In this document: positions 7,070 through 7,355 of the stretch, piece after piece | Numbering within the stretch: position 1 is the first letter of the stretch | Layout of the letters: each line of letters begins with the position of its first letter | Source: Candidatus Hecatellales archaeon ex4484_218 | GTDB lineage: Archaea; Thermoproteota; Bathyarchaeia; Hecatellales; Hecatellaceae | Direction of reading: 5' to 3' | DNA length: 7,355 nt | Assembly (NCBI GenBank): GCA_002254975.1 | Contig: NJEB01000071.1 | Coordinates: 1-7,355 of the forward strand | The notes under the pieces: model-generated | The model's input: only the letters and a program-made list of their open reading frames with translations | What the model was told of the DNA's origin: nothing | Database searches by the model: none | Translations under genes and position numbers: made by a program

Positions 7070-7355
7070 TTATCAGAACCTTCCGTCTCCGATACCCCTA
7101 AAAACAAAAATATCCAAGTTTTTATGGTTGTTCAAAAAGCCATAATTGATTTTAGGTTTAAGTGGAGTATATTGGAGACCACCAAAAACTATTTTTTTAT
7201 TGTTTTGATAGGACATTGTATTACACTGTCATACTAGAATTTAAAATTTTTAGTAGGCCTAATTTGATGAATTGGCATGGTTTTATTGTAAATGTTATGT
7301 TGTTTGTGTTAAAGTCTTTTTTTGAACATTTGGATATTTATTTTTTTATAATTTG
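7070..7355. other. AT-rich right edge without a recognisable gene; two weak short ORFs
   Basis: No family is recognised. ATG 7124 opens 37 codons (MVVQKAIIDFRFKWSILE then a hydrophobic NYFFIVLIGHCITL) and stops at TAG 7235-7237. ATG 7267 opens MNWHGFIVNVMLFVLKSFF and stays open to the edge (29 codons), hydrophobic enough to be the start of a membrane protein. Neither has a ribosome-binding site. T-runs at 7191-7197 and 7318-7324 could end transcription from the left. I would treat the stretch as intergenic unless the second frame continues beyond the window. Confidence 0.3.

Overview
The window is archaeal. The evidence is a type V fructose-1,6-bisphosphate aldolase/phosphatase, a short archaeal-type triosephosphate isomerase, the KEOPS subunit Cgi121, a Trm112-like zinc protein, a COG3432-type winged-helix regulator, GGTGA/AGGT ribosome-binding sites and TATA-like AT-rich boxes. 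The DNA is strongly AT-rich, while both tRNAs are about 65-68% G+C by my count, which hints at growth above mesophilic temperature. A member of the TACK group such as Bathyarchaeia would fit, but that placement is inference.

Left block (1-3755). A thiolase, cut by the left edge, is transcribed leftward from a divergent intergenic region. Rightward from the same region runs a tight cluster: FBP aldolase/phosphatase, triosephosphate isomerase, a DUF89 metal-dependent phosphatase (4-base overlap with TPI) and a small winged-helix protein whose reading frame is broken in an A6 run. The first two enzymes convert triose phosphates to fructose-6-phosphate (gluconeogenesis). The DUF89 protein may hydrolyse damaged or excess sugar phosphates from the same pool.

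Middle block (3756-6000). A leftward crotonase-family enoyl-CoA hydratase with both catalytic glutamates converges on the first block. It is followed by tRNA-Arg(CCG), a roughly 300-base stretch holding a possible small, frame-broken ORF, and a two-gene unit: a polytopic membrane protein overlapping by one base a COG3432-type winged-helix regulator. This pair is the most interesting poorly described module here.

Right block (6001-7355). Cgi121 (leftward) and a Trm112-like protein (rightward) are divergent. Between them lies a 22-bp near-perfect palindrome just upstream of the likely Trm112 start. tRNA-Glu(CTC), with an encoded CCA end, follows. The last ~285 bases are AT-rich with only weak short ORFs.

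Several genes appear to use TTG starts placed after AGGT-type ribosome-binding sites. I found no CRISPR array, insertion sequence or clear integration boundary. The window looks like ordinary archaeal chromosome with a few unexplained small elements.
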